Of a stretch of 36,022 nt of DNA, positions 34,437 through 36,022 are shown piece after piece. The notes under the pieces were generated by a model. That model saw nothing but the letters and a program-made list of their open reading frames with translations. It searched no databases and was not told the origin of the DNA. A program made the position numbers and the translations under genes. How positions within the stretch are numbered: position 1 is the stretch's first letter; each line of letters starts with the position of its first letter. This DNA comes from Pseudomonadota bacterium (lineage in GTDB: Bacteria; Pseudomonadota; Alphaproteobacteria; Sphingomonadales; Sphingomonadaceae), in the NCBI GenBank assembly GCA_018240895.1, contig JAFEEX010000074.1, positions 1-36,022 of the forward strand. Reading direction: 5' to 3'.

Positions 34437-34456
34437 GTTGAAAGTATGCTTTCAAC
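34437..34456. promoter_or_regulatory. Inverted repeat upstream of the thiolase gene
   Basis: GTTGAAAG and CTTTCAAC form 8-bp perfect arms around TATG in the 271-bp gap between the thioesterase and thiolase genes. It could be a regulator site or a hairpin at the end of the thioesterase transcript. No T run follows, so an operator is somewhat more likely. Confidence 0.4.
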
Positions 34457-34623
34457 TGTTGCTGGCGCCGATGGTTCGGGTTTGGCGGTGATCTGCGCGC
34501 ACGTGAATGTGCTGGGAAGGCCATACCTCAAACTTGAAAATATTCTCTAGGGCTTGCGAATCTGGCACTAATCTGCATACTGGATGCGTCCAGATGTAGA
34601 CCAAAAACCGGAGGGATGTCCAT

Positions 34624-35802
34624 ATGCGTGAGGCGTACATTGTTTCCACGGCGCGTACCCCGTTGGCGAAGTCCGTCCGGGGGGCGTTCAATGCAACTCA
34701 CCCAGTGCAGCTGGGGGCCTGGTCAGTCGAGGCCGCAGTAAAACGAGCAGGTCTCGAAGGTGGTGAGATTGACGACGTCGTCATTGGCGTTGCGACTCAG
34801 GGTGGAGCCCAGGGATTCAACATGGGACGGCAGATCGCCCTTCGCGCCGGGCTTCCCGTCGAAATTTCCGGAATGACGATGGACCGCCAGTGTTCGTCCG
34901 GCTTGATGGCGGTCGCGACAGCGGCAAAGCAAATCATCGTTGATCGAATGGATATTTGCGTTGCCGGCGGCGCAGAATCGATCAGCGCCATGCGCGCCGG
35001 GGCTTCGAAGCCGGCTCGTGATGAAGGACTTCGGGAAATGTATCCCGACGTCTTCATGCCGATGATGGGAACTGCGGAAGTCGTTGCCAAGCGATACGGC
35101 ATCGGCCGTCTGGCTCAGGACGAATACTCGGTGCGCTCGCAGAAGCTTACGGCAGCTGCGCAGGCAGGCGGAAAATTCGACGAAGAGATCATTCCGGTCA
35201 CGACAGTCATGGACGTCACTGACAAGGCGACCGGCGAAGTTTCAAAGCGCGAAGTCACCATCAAGATGGATGACTGCAACAGGCCAGACACGACCCTGGA
35301 AAGTTTGTCGGCGCTTCAGCCGGTGATGGGTGAAGGCTATTGTATTACCGCCGGAAACGCGAGCCAATTGTCCGATGGTTCGTCTGCGGTGGTGATGATG
35401 GAGGCTCAAACCGCGGTCGCTCGAGGCCTTGCACCGCTCGGGCGTTACGTCGGAATGGCAGTTGCGGGCACAAAGCCTGACGAGATGGGAATAGGCCCGG
35501 TTTTTGCGATTCCGAAGCTGCTAAAGCGGTTCGATCTCGGGATTGACGATATCGGTCTTTGGGAATTGAACGAAGCCTTTGCGGTTCAGGTCCTCTATTG
35601 TCGCGATCAGCTCGGAATTCCGGACGAAAGATTGAATGTCAATGGAGGGTCTATCTCGATTGGCCATCCTTTCGGGATGACCGGAGCGCGTTGCGTCGGG
35701 CATGCCCTCATTGAGGGGAAGCGGCGAGGGGTGCGCTACGTTGTCGTTACGATGTGCGTTGGAGGCGGCATGGGAGCGGCCGGATTGTTTGAAGTACTTT
35801 GA
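34624..35802 (+). CDS. Thiolase (acetyl-CoA / 3-ketoacyl-CoA thiolase)
   Basis: A 392-aa classical thiolase with the complete catalytic set: Cys90 in RQCSSGL, His348 in [10 protein letters not shown] and Cys378 in CVGGGMG. It cleaves a 3-ketoacyl-CoA with CoA, releasing acetyl-CoA or propionyl-CoA, or runs in reverse. In this cluster it would take the product of the MFE-2-like SDR. GGAGG stands about 8-10 nt before the ATG. Unlike the Ltp2-like protein at 10058 it keeps both cysteines, so the window encodes two different C-C cleaving enzymes of the same fold. It is followed after 114 bp by etfB. Confidence 0.93.
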   Translation: MREAYIVSTARTPLAKSVRGAFNATHPVQLGAWSVEAAVKRAGLEGGEIDDVVIGVATQGGAQGFNMGRQIALRAGLPVEISGMTMDRQCSSGLMAVATAAKQIIVDRMDICVAGGAESISAMRAGASKPARDEGLREMYPDVFMPMMGTAEVVAKRYGIGRLAQDEYSVRSQKLTAAAQAGGKFDEEIIPVTTVMDVTDKATGEVSKREVTIKMDDCNRPDTTLESLSALQPVMGEGYCITAGNASQLSDGSSAVVMMEAQTAVARGLAPLGRYVGMAVAGTKPDEMGIGPVFAIPKLLKRFDLGIDDIGLWELNEAFAVQVLYCRDQLGIPDERLNVNGGSISIGHPFGMTGARCVGHALIEGKRRGVRYVVVTMCVGGGMGAAGLFEVL

Positions 35803-35916
35803 ACGAGTCAATTGGCTTCCTGGCCGTCATAGGCAAGTCATTGTCCGGACCTCTGACGGCCTCCCATTTTTTTAGCGCAAACAAGTCTGCTTGTGAGTCC
35901 CGGTGGAGCTATGCCA

Positions 35917-36022
35917 ATGAAAGCCCTGGTCTGCGTAAAGCGCGTGATCGACTATAACGTGAAGCCGCGGGTCAAGTCCGACGGCACCGGCGTCGATCTT
36001 GCCAACGTCAAGATGAGCATGA
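35917..36022 (+). CDS. etfB: Electron transfer flavoprotein beta subunit, 5' part only
   Basis: The first 35 codons spell [19 protein letters not shown] and the DGTGVD segment, the highly conserved N-terminus of ETF beta. The gene runs off the window. ETF accepts electrons from acyl-CoA dehydrogenases and passes them to ETF-ubiquinone oxidoreductase. The ATG at 35917 lies 8 nt after GGAG; an ATG at 35911 would add two residues but is too close to the ribosome site. It may be a dedicated ETF for the dehydrogenase pairs or the chromosomal housekeeping copy. Confidence 0.9.
   Translation, partial: MKALVCVKRVIDYNVKPRVKSDGTGVDLANVKMSM

Noticed and set aside
34560-34580. A TGGCAC...TGCA sequence resembling a sigma-54 promoter upstream of the thiolase
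   Set aside because: The GG-to-GC spacing is one base short of the required distance, and no sigma-54 activator gene is near.
1-36022. CRISPR array or phage structural genes near the integrase
   Set aside because: I saw no regularly spaced repeats and no capsid, tail or lysis proteins; the integrase is the only phage-like gene.

Overview
The window looks like accessory catabolic DNA from an alphaproteobacterium, most likely a sphingomonad (Novosphingobium/Sphingobium/Sphingopyxis type). This is inferred from the mix of a large TonB-dependent receptor, a GPH-type symporter, several acyl-CoA dehydrogenases, BVMO, SDR, DUF35 and thiolase-like genes, and TetR regulators. No marker gene fixes the species.

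Layout. (1) Positions 1-3,500 are an integration end. They hold a 45-nt 3' half of tRNA-Pro(GGG) on the minus strand (572-616), followed on that strand by a strong hairpin terminator, then a tyrosine recombinase flanked by short direct repeats and a decayed IS110-family transposase. (2) Positions 3,570-9,469 are a minus-strand operon: Baeyer-Villiger-type monooxygenase, aldehyde dehydrogenase, HSL-family esterase, zinc alcohol dehydrogenase, SDR. (3) From 9,646 a divergent plus-strand run holds a DUF35 zinc-ribbon protein, an Ltp2/SCP-x thiolase-like protein, a double-hotdog MaoC hydratase, a TonB-dependent receptor, a GPH symporter, an MFE-2-type SDR, an acyl-CoA ligase, a heteromeric acyl-CoA dehydrogenase pair and a small secreted protein. 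(4) Positions 22,037-25,440 (minus) hold an MFS exporter, an isochorismatase-like hydrolase, a [2Fe-2S] ferredoxin and a TetR regulator. (5) Positions 25,908-31,257 (plus) hold a FadD19-like ligase, a second acyl-CoA dehydrogenase pair and an MFS transporter. (6) An IS3 transposase fragment with a damaged catalytic triad follows. (7) The last part has a regulator with two fused TetR units (minus), then an acyl-CoA thioesterase, a thiolase and the first codons of etfB (plus).

How the genes may work together (inference). The receptor and symporter import a hydrophobic substrate. The ligases make CoA thioesters, the two dehydrogenase pairs desaturate them and pass electrons to ETF, MaoC hydrates, and the MFE-2-like SDR plus thiolase, or the DUF35/Ltp2 aldolase, cut the chain. 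An aldolase cut leaves a carbonyl compound, which could feed the divergent BVMO-esterase-ADH-ALDH branch. The gene set resembles the actinobacterial steroid side-chain (igr-type) system in parts but has a different architecture and an added Baeyer-Villiger branch. The substrate (steroid, terpenoid or other alicyclic or branched compound) cannot be read from sequence alone.
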